Part shown: positions 17,636 to 27,153 of the stretch, in pieces
Numbering within the stretch: position 1 is the first letter of the stretch
Layout of the letters: each line of letters begins with the position of its first letter
Source of the DNA: CALXVA01 sp944393025
Lineage (GTDB): Bacteria; Bacillota; Clostridia; TANB77; CAG-508
Length of the DNA: 64,000 nt
Direction: 5' to 3'
Assembly (NCBI GenBank): GCA_963931445.1
Contig: OZ007016.1
Coordinates: 992,001 to 1,056,000, forward strand
Notes under the pieces: generated by a model
The model's input: only the letters and a program-made list of their open reading frames with translations
Databases searched by the model: none
Told to the model about the DNA's origin: nothing
Made by a program: the position numbers and the translations under genes

Positions 17636-19970
17636 TTAAACCTTCCCCTGGTCTTGTTGTCATTAACTTATATAACTCTGTATTTTTTGGAAATCTATTA
17701 GAAAATGGAACTAAAGATGAGCCAACTTTTATAAGCCCCTCTCCTGCTCCTACATTTGTTATATAACTCATTTGCAAATCTGAAATATTTAATAATTTTG
17801 CAAGTTCAACTCGATCTGTACTTGCTTGATTAAGCATTATAATAAATTCTGAGTTTGCAAGCATAGTTCTTGCAGTATGGCTTTGCAGTAAATCTTCTAC
17901 ATTTTGAGTTATACCAGTAGCAAATGCTCCATATTTTCTAACTCTTTTCCAAAGTGTAAATAAAAAATTTGCAGAATATTCATATTGAAATAGAAGATAT
18001 ATTTCATCTATGAAAATATATGTATTTTTTCCTTTTGTTCTATTTGCTGTTATTCTATTTAGTATTGAATCTAATACAACTAACATTCCCAGTGGCAATA
18101 GTTGTTTTCCTAAATCTAAAATATCATAGCAAATTAAACTACTAGAAGTGTTTACATTTGTATTCATAGCAAAAGTATTTAATGAGCCATTAGTAAACAG
18201 CTCAATAGCAAGTGCTATTTCTTTAGCTTCTTCTTCAGGTTGACTTAATAGTTGTTCTCTAAAATCCTGTAATGTTGGTGGTATTCCTTGATAATTTCCT
18301 TGTTGAAATACCCTGTAAACATTTGCTGTACATCTGTCTATAATAGATTTTTGTTTCGGTCCGAGGTTTCCACTTCCAATTAATTGTTCGCAAAGAGATA
18401 GTATGAATTCCGATTTTAGTATAACAGGATTTGCTCCATCTCCATATTCAGAGTTCATATCCATTGCATTTATATGATTATTACTTGTAGCAGATATTTT
18501 AATTACCTCTCCATGTAATGCTTTAACCAAAGGTGCATATTCTCGTTCTGGATCTATTATAATTATATCTGCTTTAGGATCTCTTAATCTAATAGAAGTT
18601 ATTTCTTGCTTTCCTGCAAATGATTTACCACTTCCACTAACTCCTAAAATGAATGAATTTCCGTTTAAAAGTTGCCTTCTATCAGCAATTATCATATTTT
18701 TACTTATGGCATTTTGACCATAATAAATGCCATTCTCGTGCCTTATTTCTTGCACTTTGAATGGCATAAATACAGCTAATGACTCAGTTGTCAAAGTTCT
18801 TAAAGCATCTATTTTTCTTACTCCAAAAGGTAATACCGTTTGCAAACCATCTAATTGTTGATATTTTAGAACTCCTAACTGGCACAGATTTTTATTTGTA
18901 ATTTGTTTAATTGCTTCAGTATCACTTTCTAACTTTTCTTTTGTATCATCTGTAATTACAACTGTTATAACAACTAAAAACATTCTTTGATCTCTTAAAG
19001 TTAAATCATCTAAAAATTCCTTTGAATCATTTCTCTGTTGTTCCATATCATAAGGTATAATCGCACTAAAATTATTATTTGCATTTTGTTTTCTTTGCCA
19101 ATTTGTTATATTAGTTTCTACACCTAACCTACGATTTTCAGCCTCTTTTACAGCCTCATCTGTCGGTATTGGAATAACATCTATTGATAACATCATATTT
19201 CTATTTAAATCTGTTAATTCAGAAACCATATCATCATTTATATAACTTGCATATTCCTTTAAAAAAAATGCCCTACCATACCTGTTTCCTATCATAAAGT
19301 AATCTTTTTGAAGTTCAGCTGTATCTGGACTAATAAAATCTCTAAAGTCATGACCTTTTCTCATTGTTTCGTGTATATCAAAATGAAATGATGTTTCTTC
19401 TCCTGTCCTATAAAAATCATGTGCTATTCTTAATCTTTCTTTTGCATCTAATTCTATACATTTTGAGCCCAATGTATTAAAGTGATTCATTAAATCTGTA
19501 CTGGCTCTTGTAAAATAATTTCTTGCTTCTTCTACACTATCTTTATAGACAGAAATTGTAATTATTTTTTCTTGTACTATTTCATTTGCATTTTTAGCTT
19601 GATTAACTAACATTTGATTATATTCGTGTCTATACTTATCTAACTCATCATTAGCATCATCTAATAAAATTGTTTTTTCAAAATCTAATTTGTTTATTCT
19701 CCTATTATTTATAGTAATCTTTGTTGTAGCTCCTGTATCAAGAGAATTAAGCAATGCAGAATAATCTAAAAACATTGCCTCTTTATCTTCTTTACTAGCT
19801 ACTGAATAATTTATATCTAAAAACTTAAAAGATTTTGAATATTTATTTCTTCCAACAAGAAAAATGCCGTCTTCCCATATTGCCTTTACAGGTATAATAT
19901 CTTGCACACATCTAGGCACTTTAAATTTTTCTTTATCTAATCTAAATATTTTTTTCAGTGTTTTCAGCAT
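17628..19970 (-). CDS. VirB4-like conjugation ATPase
   Basis: A 780-residue ATPase that energises the type IV secretion channel. Walker A is GVSGSGKSFAG near residues 443-453, Walker B is TYIFIDEIYLLF near residue 655, followed by an arginine-rich stretch LWKRVRKYGAFATGITQN. The N-terminal half matches the VirB4/CagE domain. The ATG at 19970 has AAGGAGG upstream and lies inside the end of the PrgI gene (29-base overlap), the usual Gram-positive arrangement. The pairing PrgI-VirB4 is a hallmark of Tn916- and pCF10-like systems. Confidence 0.95.
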   Translation of the reverse strand: MLKTLKKIFRLDKEKFKVPRCVQDIIPVKAIWEDGIFLVGRNKYSKSFKFLDINYSVASKEDKEAMFLDYSALLNSLDTGATTKITINNRRINKLDFEKTILLDDANDELDKYRHEYNQMLVNQAKNANEIVQEKIITISVYKDSVEEARNYFTRASTDLMNHFNTLGSKCIELDAKERLRIAHDFYRTGEETSFHFDIHETMRKGHDFRDFISPDTAELQKDYFMIGNRYGRAFFLKEYASYINDDMVSELTDLNRNMMLSIDVIPIPTDEAVKEAENRRLGVETNITNWQRKQNANNNFSAIIPYDMEQQRNDSKEFLDDLTLRDQRMFLVVITVVITDDTKEKLESDTEAIKQITNKNLCQLGVLKYQQLDGLQTVLPFGVRKIDALRTLTTESLAVFMPFKVQEIRHENGIYYGQNAISKNMIIADRRQLLNGNSFILGVSGSGKSFAGKQEITSIRLRDPKADIIIIDPEREYAPLVKALHGEVIKISATSNNHINAMDMNSEYGDGANPVILKSEFILSLCEQLIGSGNLGPKQKSIIDRCTANVYRVFQQGNYQGIPPTLQDFREQLLSQPEEEAKEIALAIELFTNGSLNTFAMNTNVNTSSSLICYDILDLGKQLLPLGMLVVLDSILNRITANRTKGKNTYIFIDEIYLLFQYEYSANFLFTLWKRVRKYGAFATGITQNVEDLLQSHTARTMLANSEFIIMLNQASTDRVELAKLLNISDLQMSYITNVGAGEGLIKVGSSLVPFSNRFPKNTELYKLMTTRPGEGLNE

Positions 19971-20394
19971 TATTATCTACCTCCTTTTGTGATTTTTTAG
20001 GCTTTTTGTTTTTCTTTTCTTTATGTTTATGTTGTGGTTTTACTAATCCTTGTTTTAAATTTCTTTCAATTGTTGGTCTAAACATTTCTGCATAAATATT
20101 TTTAGATTTAAAAGTTAATGTCTTTGGTGTAAGAAACTCTGATCTAATAAAAGCTATAATAAACTTTTCGGCAGTCATTCCGTTATATTTAACAAAACCT
20201 AATACTGCAAAAGGTGCAGCACCTAAAATACATATCCAACTTAATGTTTCTATTCCAAAGAATGGCTTTAATGAAAAATATAATATTACTGCTACCACAC
20301 ATGCCAATAAAGAAAAAATGAACTGACGCATAGTCAGTCCAAAGAAAATACTTTCACTAAATTCTCGTATATCTTTATTTATTTTTACTTCCAT
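19942..20394 (-). CDS. PrgI-family conjugation membrane protein
   Basis: A 150-residue protein with the N-terminal signature KDIREFSESIFFGLTMRQFI and two adjacent membrane segments (residues 27-45 and 52-70), then a charged cytosolic tail ending in a Lys-rich stretch. These features match the PrgI family, an inner-membrane part of the Gram-positive mating channel analogous to VirB3. AAGGAGG lies 10 bases before the ATG. The gene directly precedes and overlaps VirB4. Confidence 0.92.
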   Translation of the reverse strand: MEVKINKDIREFSESIFFGLTMRQFIFSLLACVVAVILYFSLKPFFGIETLSWICILGAAPFAVLGFVKYNGMTAEKFIIAFIRSEFLTPKTLTFKSKNIYAEMFRPTIERNLKQGLVKPQHKHKEKKNKKPKKSQKEVDNNAENTEKNI

Positions 20395-20715
20395 TTATCG
20401 TGCCTCCTTACTTCTACTTTTGTCTTTTGACTTTTCTTGTTTTAACATATCTTTATTGCTTTCATACCATTTTTCAAACTTTTCCCATTCTGTTTCATTC
20501 ATAACTACATCTTCAATAAATATAGGTTTACATTTTTTATGTAGTTCTAGCATTTTATCTTCCCATTCCTTAATATTTTCAATATGTCTAATTTCTTTAA
20601 TGCCTTGATGCCATTCACTAACTTTTCCATAAGTCTTTATATATTCATCTAATGCCTCATATTTTCTATTACCTAATATCATTCTTAATTTTTCATAATC
20701 TTGTGTTATACTCAT
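20395..20715 (-). CDS. Hypothetical protein of the transfer operon (106 residues)
   Basis: A mostly helical, highly charged protein beginning MSITQDYEKLRMILGNRKY. I chose the ATG at 20715 because GGAGG lies 8 bases upstream; the longer frame begins at 20730 before that site. The C-terminus is rich in Lys/Ser/Arg. It ends directly at the PrgI ribosome site. There is no membrane segment or known motif; the place in the operon suggests a cytosolic accessory function. Confidence 0.65.
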   Translation of the reverse strand: MSITQDYEKLRMILGNRKYEALDEYIKTYGKVSEWHQGIKEIRHIENIKEWEDKMLELHKKCKPIFIEDVVMNETEWEKFEKWYESNKDMLKQEKSKDKSRSKEAR

Positions 20716-20730
20716 TTTAATAACCTCCAT

Positions 20731-21006
20731 TTATCTTTCTCTTTGTATTTTGTTTTTGATCTTTTCTATAACTCCAAATTGTGGATAAGATCTATAACAT
20801 CTGCTTAAATAATGTTTAAAGTAATCTTTTCCATTTTCGGAATACATATACATCCATTCATCAGGATTTTTCATTCCTCTTTTTATTGCATTATCAAATG
20901 CGTTATTAGGATTTTCTCTTATCTTCATGCCTTCAAATATACTTCCATTTGGGTGTACTAAATATTTAATTCCATTTTCCTCTGTATGTATAAAATCCAT
21001 ACTCAT
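20731..21006 (-). CDS. Hypothetical protein of the transfer operon (91 residues)
   Basis: A small protein starting MSMDFIHTEENGIKYLVHPN with GGAAGGAG before the ATG at 21006; a start 18 bases upstream would precede that site. The chain is rich in aromatic residues and charges (DEWMYMYSENGKDYFKHYL) and has no membrane segment. It lies between the TrbL-like gene and the 106-residue protein, all minus strand with gaps under 25 bases. I do not recognise it. Confidence 0.65.
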   Translation of the reverse strand: MSMDFIHTEENGIKYLVHPNGSIFEGMKIRENPNNAFDNAIKRGMKNPDEWMYMYSENGKDYFKHYLSRCYRSYPQFGVIEKIKNKIQRER

Positions 21007-21026
21007 ATTTGTTGCTCCTTCCATTT

Positions 21027-21854
21027 TTATATTCCCATCATTTCTCTTACAATTCTATCTGATAGCCTTATTGTACCTACCAAAACTAACATATTAAAAA
21101 TAAGTTCACCTACATACTTCCAAACCATATTGATTGCTTCTGCACCTGAATCTATTACGGGTGGAGATGTTGCAAATGCAGAAAATATGACACAGGCAAG
21201 TACAATTATTGCACCTTCTAAGCAAACTGCTATATAGCTTTTTAAAAAGCTTTTACCAATATTCTGTGTTGTTTCTCCAGCAAATGATGATAAAGGTATC
21301 GGAGCTATTGCTGTGTACATATATAATTTAAAGAATCTTCCATATACAGTTAAAATAAGTATAAATGATAACACTGTAACAAACAGTCCTCCCAAAATTG
21401 TAACAGCCCATAATGGAATACTCTCAAAAAAACCACAGTCATTTATCGCATTTATAATTTCCTGTGGCAATGTCATTGCAGTCGCTTGAAATGAACTTTT
21501 TGCCATTATTGTACTAACTATTCCTTGTATAATTCTAAATACAGCAAGCATTAATTCTAAACCATAAGTAACAATGCCTTTTGCTATGGCAAACCTCAAA
21601 AAAAGTTTTAATGCTTGCTCTGGTCTTTTTAGTTCTGAAAAATTAGTACAGGTTCTTACAACTCCAATTACAAAAAATAATACAAGCAATGCTAGTCCAA
21701 TTGCCTGTAATGCTCCATTTATATTTACAATTATCTCCCATATAGTTCCACCTTTAAAAGTTGATGGACTTTGTGTGACCAAAGTATAAATTTCAGATAG
21801 TTTTCCATTCCAAGTGTCAAGAGCATTTTGTAAATTTCCTACAACCCAATTCAA
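21027..21854 (-). CDS. TrbL/VirB6-like channel protein
   Basis: A 275-residue polytopic membrane protein with at least five long hydrophobic segments (for example IGLALLVLFFVIGVV near residue 55 and LFVTVLSFILILTVYG near residue 155) and a conserved mid-section FSELKRPEQALKLFLRFAIA. This matches the TrbL/VirB6 family of Gram-positive elements. The start is a TTG at 21854; GGAGG lies 9 bases upstream within the last codons of the methyltransferase gene, so the two genes are tightly coupled. Confidence 0.85.
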   Translation of the reverse strand: MNWVVGNLQNALDTWNGKLSEIYTLVTQSPSTFKGGTIWEIIVNINGALQAIGLALLVLFFVIGVVRTCTNFSELKRPEQALKLFLRFAIAKGIVTYGLELMLAVFRIIQGIVSTIMAKSSFQATAMTLPQEIINAINDCGFFESIPLWAVTILGGLFVTVLSFILILTVYGRFFKLYMYTAIAPIPLSSFAGETTQNIGKSFLKSYIAVCLEGAIIVLACVIFSAFATSPPVIDSGAEAINMVWKYVGELIFNMLVLVGTIRLSDRIVREMMGI

Positions 21855-21856
21855 AT

Positions 21857-22432
21857 CTAACCACCTCCAATCATATAATCTTCTATATTTATATCGCTTT
21901 CTATTTCATTTCCACATGCATCCCAACCAGCGACTTTTTCTCTGGCAAAAAGTTCAATTTTGGGTAAATCTCCAACTAATTCTATAATCCTATCTCTTAC
22001 TATGGCAGGTTTACGACTATGTTCTTCTATTGGAGTGTCAATTATTTGATGTACTTTTCTACTAATTCTTTTGACCTTTCCTTTTGTTGCAATTAAGCAT
22101 AATTCCGAATTAGCCCTTGTCCAATAACCCATACCCCAAAACCATGAATTAGATTTTTTATTTCTTTTTACCCATGTAAAGCCACAAGTTTTATACATAA
22201 ATCCCCATGCTTCAATAACCTTTAGTGCTTCTTTTAAGCAGGGATAAGTTATCCAGATAAACAAAATACAGTTTTCATCTGAAATAGCATTTATAAAATA
22301 TTTTAAATTTATAATATCTTCTATATTCATTGTCTTATAATGACTTTCAGCACTTCTTCCATTTCCTTTCTTTGACCAAACTTTGTACTGCCATGGGGGA
22401 TCTGCATATATAATTTGATATTTTTTTAACAT
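21857..22432 (-). CDS. MT-A70-type adenine-N6 methyltransferase
   Basis: A 191-residue SAM-dependent methyltransferase. The catalytic motif DPPWQY stands near residue 9 and ESHYKTM near residue 30; later blocks are CILFIWITYPCL, GFTWVKRNKKSNSWFWGMGY and a HSRKPAIVRDRI-type block, all typical of MT-A70 enzymes that make m6A in DNA or RNA. The ATG at 22432 has AGGAGG upstream; a longer frame begins at 22474. It lies inside the mating-channel operon between Maff2 and TrbL with no partner nuclease beside it. It may protect the transferred DNA from restriction, by inference. Confidence 0.92.
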   Translation of the reverse strand: MLKKYQIIYADPPWQYKVWSKKGNGRSAESHYKTMNIEDIINLKYFINAISDENCILFIWITYPCLKEALKVIEAWGFMYKTCGFTWVKRNKKSNSWFWGMGYWTRANSELCLIATKGKVKRISRKVHQIIDTPIEEHSRKPAIVRDRIIELVGDLPKIELFAREKVAGWDACGNEIESDINIEDYMIGGG

Positions 22433-22501
22433 ATATTCGCCTCCTAAAATGAATTTAGGCAGATAAAATATCAAATAAAGATATTTATATCTGCCACATT
22501 T

Positions 22502-22840
22502 TTAACCACCAGTTATTAGATTTAAAATTTCTTTAGAAAATGTAATAACAATACCACCAGCAAGTGTCATAATTCCATTTGCTCGCTGTGTAGGATCATG
22601 TGATTTTAAACTCATACCTACTTGTACTACACCAAACCCCAATATAATCATTCCGACAGCTCTAATTAAACCAAAAATGAAATTAGACAAATTGTTTATT
22701 ACCGTTAATGGATCATCTGAAGCAAATACATGAAGTTGTTGTGCTACATTTAAAGCTATAACATATCCTACAATTATAGCTCCTCTTTTCAAAAATTTTC
22801 TTAATATCTTCTTTTCATTTCCTATTTTTTTATTTTTCAT
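22502..22840 (-). CDS. Maff2-family small conjugation membrane protein
   Basis: A 112-residue protein with a cleavable-looking N-terminus (AIIVGYVIALNVAQQLHVFA) and two hydrophobic segments separated by a short polar turn. The C-terminal phrase GFGVVQVGMSLKSHDPTQRA followed by NGIMTLAGGIVITFSKEIL matches the Maff2 family found beside TrbL in Gram-positive elements. By layout it resembles VirB2/TrbC pilin-like proteins. GGAAGG lies upstream of the ATG. Confidence 0.88.
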   Translation of the reverse strand: MKNKKIGNEKKILRKFLKRGAIIVGYVIALNVAQQLHVFASDDPLTVINNLSNFIFGLIRAVGMIILGFGVVQVGMSLKSHDPTQRANGIMTLAGGIVITFSKEILNLITGG

Positions 22841-22892
22841 TATATTTTACCTTCCTTTCTGATCAACATAATATTTACTTTTAGACATAAAA

Positions 22893-22930
22893 AAACCAGA
22901 GTATTATTTGTTTTAAGTATACTCTGGTTT
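22893..22930 (-). terminator. Terminator inside the transfer region, after the VirD4 gene
   Basis: Perfect 12-base inverted repeat AAACCAGAGTAT / ATACTCTGGTTT, then seven T on the minus strand. The stem overlaps the stop codon of the VirD4-like gene. It separates a relaxosome/coupling operon (upstream) from the channel operon beginning with Maff2, so the two need either read-through or a second promoter at about 22845-22890. Confidence 0.88.
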
Positions 22931-24761
22931 AATTTATATTACTGTTAATTACTATATCATCTTTAAACATATTTTCTATTTCTTCATTTGATAATATTTC
23001 TACTTCTAGTTCTTGTTCTTCCAATTCTTTAAGTCTATTTTCAGTTATTTGAATATCATTTAAATCAAATGTAATTGTTCCTATTGCATTTTCAGTTCCT
23101 CCATGTATGTATGGCTTTATACTTTTATTACCTATTGGAGTATATTGACTATTAAAATGTTCTTTTAGGTTAAACTTAAAATCTTTGACAGGTCTTTCTC
23201 CTCTAATAAATAACAAAGCATAATTATTATCAAGTAATCTAACTTCATCTGGAGTCAATAATTCTCTACCTGCAATTTGTTCATTTTCTGAATAATTACC
23301 ATGAGAGCCAAAACTTCTTCCATACGAGTTAGTGTCTATTGTTTCTTTTCCTAGAAGTTCACTTATATATTTATGTGTAGTTTGTTCATTACCACCTAAA
23401 TATAAAAATTCATCACAATTACCTACAATTGATTCCCATTGCTTCTCGAAAAGTGCTTTTAATTGTGCTAAATTCTGAAGAATTATTGAAACAGAAACTT
23501 CCCTTGACCTCATTACCGATAATATCTTGTCAAAATCATCTGGCAAGCTAACATTGGCAAATTCATCCATAACGAAATGGACATGAACAGGTAAACTACC
23601 ACCATATTTATAATCTGCTAAATAAAATAACTCTTGAAATAGCTGTGTATATAATATACTAACTAGAAAATTAAATGATGTATCATTATCTGGAATAATT
23701 GCAAATAATGCTACTTTCTTTTCTCCTAAAGATGGTAAATCTAATTCGTCTGTTTGTGTTAGTTGTGCCATACTCTCTAAATTAAATTTCTCAAGTCTTG
23801 AAGCCAATGTTACTTGTATGGATTTTAGTGTTTTAGCTGAACCAGAATGATAAGAACGGTAGTATTTTAATGCTATATGGTCTGGATTTCTTGTTTCTAA
23901 TCTATTAAATAGCATATCAAGTGGACTAACATAATCGTCATCATCTTCTTTAACATCTCCTGCTCTCAATAACTCCATAACCATTGTAAAATTTTGTTCT
24001 TCTGGTGGTGCTTCATATTTAAGATAAAATATTAAAGCTAACAAAAGCATACTTGCTGCTGTGTCCCAAAATGGATCATTTGTTGTACTACCTTTTGGTG
24101 TAGTTGACTTAAACAGGTTAGTAGATAATTTTTGAACATCATTATCAGTTTTAATATATACAAATGGATTATAGCAATGAGATTTTTCCATATTTATTAA
24201 GTCTAAAACTTTTACTTCATACCCATTTTTCTCTAATAAATAACCTGTATCACGCAAAATCTCCCCTTTAGGATCTAATATCACATAAGATGAAGCACAT
24301 TGCATTACATTAGGTTTACAATAACTAAATGTTTTACCTGCACCAGAACCACCTATTACAAGAACATTTACATTTCTTCTATGTTTTTTTCCATTTAAAC
24401 CAATAGAAACATTTTTCGTTAGTATCTTATTATAATTATTAGGTTGTTTATATTTTTTATTTAATTCTTTGGCATCGCCCCATTTTGCTGAACCATTTTC
24501 TTCTCTCCTTCTATAATTTTTTCTAGTAGATTCATATATTAAAATTGCTAATACATAAATTAGTAAAAAAATAAGAATAGTTTTAATACTGTTCTCTGTA
24601 AAAGTTATATTAAATGGCTTGCTTAACACTTTACTACTATTTTTTATAATATTAATTAGTCCTCCATCTATATAAGGAGCTATAAGGAGAGCAAACCATA
24701 CAATTGGTACAATTCCAACTATATAGAAAATTTTGGCAACTTTCTTTTCATCTTGCCTCAA
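22929..24761 (-). CDS. VirD4/TraG-like coupling protein
   Basis: A 610-residue T4SS coupling ATPase that brings the relaxase-DNA complex to the channel. Two N-terminal membrane segments (near residues 10-30 and 55-75) precede Walker A (VIGGSGAGKTFSYCKPN near residue 135) and YVILDPKGE. Walker B is HFVMDEFANV near residue 397, and LQNLAQLKALFEKQWESIVG follows. These are hallmarks of the TraG/VirD4 family. The start overlaps the preceding 70-residue gene by 14 bases. The Glu-rich C-terminal tail (ELEEQELEVEILSNEEIE) may bind substrates. Confidence 0.94.
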   Translation of the reverse strand: MRQDEKKVAKIFYIVGIVPIVWFALLIAPYIDGGLINIIKNSSKVLSKPFNITFTENSIKTILIFLLIYVLAILIYESTRKNYRRREENGSAKWGDAKELNKKYKQPNNYNKILTKNVSIGLNGKKHRRNVNVLVIGGSGAGKTFSYCKPNVMQCASSYVILDPKGEILRDTGYLLEKNGYEVKVLDLINMEKSHCYNPFVYIKTDNDVQKLSTNLFKSTTPKGSTTNDPFWDTAASMLLLALIFYLKYEAPPEEQNFTMVMELLRAGDVKEDDDDYVSPLDMLFNRLETRNPDHIALKYYRSYHSGSAKTLKSIQVTLASRLEKFNLESMAQLTQTDELDLPSLGEKKVALFAIIPDNDTSFNFLVSILYTQLFQELFYLADYKYGGSLPVHVHFVMDEFANVSLPDDFDKILSVMRSREVSVSIILQNLAQLKALFEKQWESIVGNCDEFLYLGGNEQTTHKYISELLGKETIDTNSYGRSFGSHGNYSENEQIAGRELLTPDEVRLLDNNYALLFIRGERPVKDFKFNLKEHFNSQYTPIGNKSIKPYIHGGTENAIGTITFDLNDIQITENRLKELEEQELEVEILSNEEIENMFKDDIVINSNIN

Positions 24762-24960
24762 CAGTATATTTACCTCTTGTGTTTTTATTTAAAGATAATA
24801 ATTTCTTATTTTTAGGGGCATTTAATAAGTTTATAATCAATTTATCTATTATCTCTGTATCAATATTTTGTTGTAGCTTTGTATTTCTAAATTCATTTAA
24901 TGCATTTAGCATTAACTTATAGTCATATTTATCTACAATAATTGTTCTTGTTTCTTCCAT
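24748..24960 (-). CDS. Small helical protein of the FRN/NxxT type (first copy)
   Basis: A 70-residue protein with the pattern YDYKLMLNALNEFRNTKLQQ then N-x2-T-x4-DKLIINLL. The same spacing occurs twice in the 95-residue protein at 39690 (LYSLTDFRNALLKENKYTDP...DEIIAKL), so the two are related within this element. AAGGAGG precedes the ATG at 24960. The gene is coupled to VirD4 by overlap. No function is known to me; a relaxosome accessory or regulatory role is possible. Confidence 0.65.
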   Translation of the reverse strand: MEETRTIIVDKYDYKLMLNALNEFRNTKLQQNIDTEIIDKLIINLLNAPKNKKLLSLNKNTRGKYTVEAR

Positions 24961-24973
24961 TCAATAATCCTCC

Positions 24974-25747
24974 TTACCTATTAGATTTTGTTTTTGGATT
25001 AGCCTTTTTAGACTTATTTGGTTTACTTTTTGTAGTATTTCTTTCTTTAGATTTAGAATTATCTAGCTTTTCTGCCTCAACTTTTAATTCAGCAAGTTCT
25101 TTCTTTACAGAAGGCTTTTTTGCTCCTTTAGAAACCCCTTCTTGCATCTTTGAAGTCTTTGAGGAAGGCTTTGACAGAGGGCTTTTTTCTGTCTTTGCCA
25201 CATTGAAATTTTCTGGAGAATTATTTTCTTTTTGTAAAGGCTTTTGAGCTAAAACTTCCTCTAATTGTTGCTCTTTAGATTTTTCTTGTACTCCCATTTC
25301 TTTCTTTTGTGCTTCTCTTTCTTCAATAGATTTAGTAACTTCTGTTTCCATTTTTGCAGTATCTACTGTTGTTAGTTTAAACTTCTCTACTATTCTATTT
25401 ATTCTTGAAGCATCTTCCTCTTTTACTATAATATCCACCATATCATCTACTTCTTTACTTTTTTTATCTCGTATTGCACAATATGTGATACCATAAGTTT
25501 TAGCTTCCTTTGCAAATACTTTTAAATCTTCTTTGCTTATAGTAAATATCTTTAAAGGCTTACCTGTTTGAAGCATTCTTGTTAATTTCATTTTTCCTTT
25601 AGTTTGATTTTTATTTTTATCTTTCATCATTGTATATAACATTGCTGCTAAATTTTTTGCACCACTGCCAGTTAATTTAGCTATTACTTCAAAACCTTCT
25701 AAACTTAATCTTACAACTTGCTCTGAGGCATCTCCATTTACACTCAT
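24974..25747 (-). CDS. PcfB-family (DUF3801) protein
   Basis: A 257-residue protein whose N-terminal 150 residues match PcfB/DUF3801 (GDASEQVVRLSLEGFEVIAK, then KLTRMLQTGKPLKIFTI and FAKEAKTYGITYCAIRDK). The C-terminal 100 residues are low-complexity and Lys/Ser/Pro-rich. In pCF10 the homologue PcfB sits next to the coupling protein PcfC and the relaxase PcfG, the same order as here. Role: accessory protein linking the relaxosome to the coupling ATPase, from family knowledge. Confidence 0.88.
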   Translation of the reverse strand: MSVNGDASEQVVRLSLEGFEVIAKLTGSGAKNLAAMLYTMMKDKNKNQTKGKMKLTRMLQTGKPLKIFTISKEDLKVFAKEAKTYGITYCAIRDKKSKEVDDMVDIIVKEEDASRINRIVEKFKLTTVDTAKMETEVTKSIEEREAQKKEMGVQEKSKEQQLEEVLAQKPLQKENNSPENFNVAKTEKSPLSKPSSKTSKMQEGVSKGAKKPSVKKELAELKVEAEKLDNSKSKERNTTKSKPNKSKKANPKTKSNR

Positions 25748-25753
25748 ATATAA

Positions 25754-27142
25754 TTACTCCTTTCCTTTTTTATTTTTCTCTTTTTTCTTTTCCTTAGTTT
25801 CTTTTTCTAATTCTTCTTGCTTGTCCAACTCATCTAGATTATGATCTATCTTTGGTACTCTTGTTCTTATATCTTCACACATTTCCACCTTCTTCCTTAA
25901 TTTAATGATTTTATCATTTAAAGATGAAATATTTTCTGCAATTTTGTGCCTTTCATTTTCATCTTTTGATAACTTCCTTTTTGCCCAAAGTCTTTCTCTT
26001 TGGCTTAATAATTCATTTATTTTGTAATTAGTTTCATCTCTATAATTTATTAAATTATCTAAAGTTTTTATATTATTCATATACAAAAATTTTGCTTCAT
26101 TTGATAATTCTTCCATTCTTGTTACATCTGCTCTAATACTAGCAGGTAATTTTTGTTGTGGCACATTATTAGGAAATACTTTTAGTAAATAACAATAATG
26201 ATAATATAATGCAATAAATCCTTTTGCTTTGGCTCTTTTATGCCTTTTGGCAAAAGGATAATTTACTTTTCTATAATTATATACATTTTCTATAAAAGGC
26301 ACTCTAACAACTTGTTCTTCCAATATTCTTCTTTTAATATTTTCAATTGAATAATTTTCTCCAAATCTTCTCTCAATTCTTATGTTTCTTTTATATGGCT
26401 CTTTTCTAATGCTTATTTTATTTGCTCTAAAAGTAACTTCATAATCTAATTTTTTCATTAGATATAAAAAGTCATCATAAGAATATGCTTGTTTAATTGC
26501 TAGGTCTAGATCTCTTTTGGCATTGTTAGCATAATTATCATTATATAAAGATTTTTTATAGTAATTACCAAAATTTATTTTGCTTTTGTTACACATTTTT
26601 TCTTCTAAAACACTTAAACCATACTCATTACATATCTCATCAGAAGTATGTCTTAATCTTCCTGTATTTGCTCTGTTGCTGTAATATTTTTTTCCATCTA
26701 CATAAGAAACTGAATTTAGGACAAAATGATTATGTATATGATTAGTGTTTAAGTGCGTTGTAACTATTACTTGAAATCTATCTCCCCACATTTCATTAGC
26801 AAGTTGTACTCCAATTTTATGAGCAAGTTCTGGAGTAACTTCTCCCTCTTTGAAAGATTGATATGCATGAAATGCTAAAATTTTGTCCTCTTTATTATAG
26901 TATTTTTTTGTATCTAGCATTTCTTCATAAGCTGAATTTGGCTCACAATTTATCCCTGTAACAAAATATTCCTTTTCTGTCTTATTTGAATTTCTGGCAT
27001 AGTCAATAACATTTCTTAAATCGTCTACTATAATTTCATAATTATTTTTAAAATCTATACTTTTTGTTTTATCTTTGTCTTTTGCATAATCTATAACATG
27101 ATCCATTCTTTTTACTACTTTCCATAAACTTGTTGTTGCCAA
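25754..27142 (-). CDS. MobA/VirD2-like relaxase
   Basis: A 462-residue relaxase that nicks oriT and stays bound to the transferred strand. The metal-binding histidine motif is HLNTNHIHNHFVLNS near residues 127-141, and the N-terminus carries YITGINC-type and QSFKEGEVTPELAHKIG motifs of the MobA/Pfam Relaxase family. The catalytic Tyr is probably near residue 22 or 34 (DYA context). The C-terminal third is coiled-coil and Lys/Glu-rich. The start is a TTG at 27142 with AGGAGG 7 bases upstream. It follows MobC by 11 bases. Confidence 0.93.
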   Translation of the reverse strand: MATTSLWKVVKRMDHVIDYAKDKDKTKSIDFKNNYEIIVDDLRNVIDYARNSNKTEKEYFVTGINCEPNSAYEEMLDTKKYYNKEDKILAFHAYQSFKEGEVTPELAHKIGVQLANEMWGDRFQVIVTTHLNTNHIHNHFVLNSVSYVDGKKYYSNRANTGRLRHTSDEICNEYGLSVLEEKMCNKSKINFGNYYKKSLYNDNYANNAKRDLDLAIKQAYSYDDFLYLMKKLDYEVTFRANKISIRKEPYKRNIRIERRFGENYSIENIKRRILEEQVVRVPFIENVYNYRKVNYPFAKRHKRAKAKGFIALYYHYCYLLKVFPNNVPQQKLPASIRADVTRMEELSNEAKFLYMNNIKTLDNLINYRDETNYKINELLSQRERLWAKRKLSKDENERHKIAENISSLNDKIIKLRKKVEMCEDIRTRVPKIDHNLDELDKQEELEKETKEKKKEKNKKGKE

Positions 27143-27153
27143 ATTACCACCTC

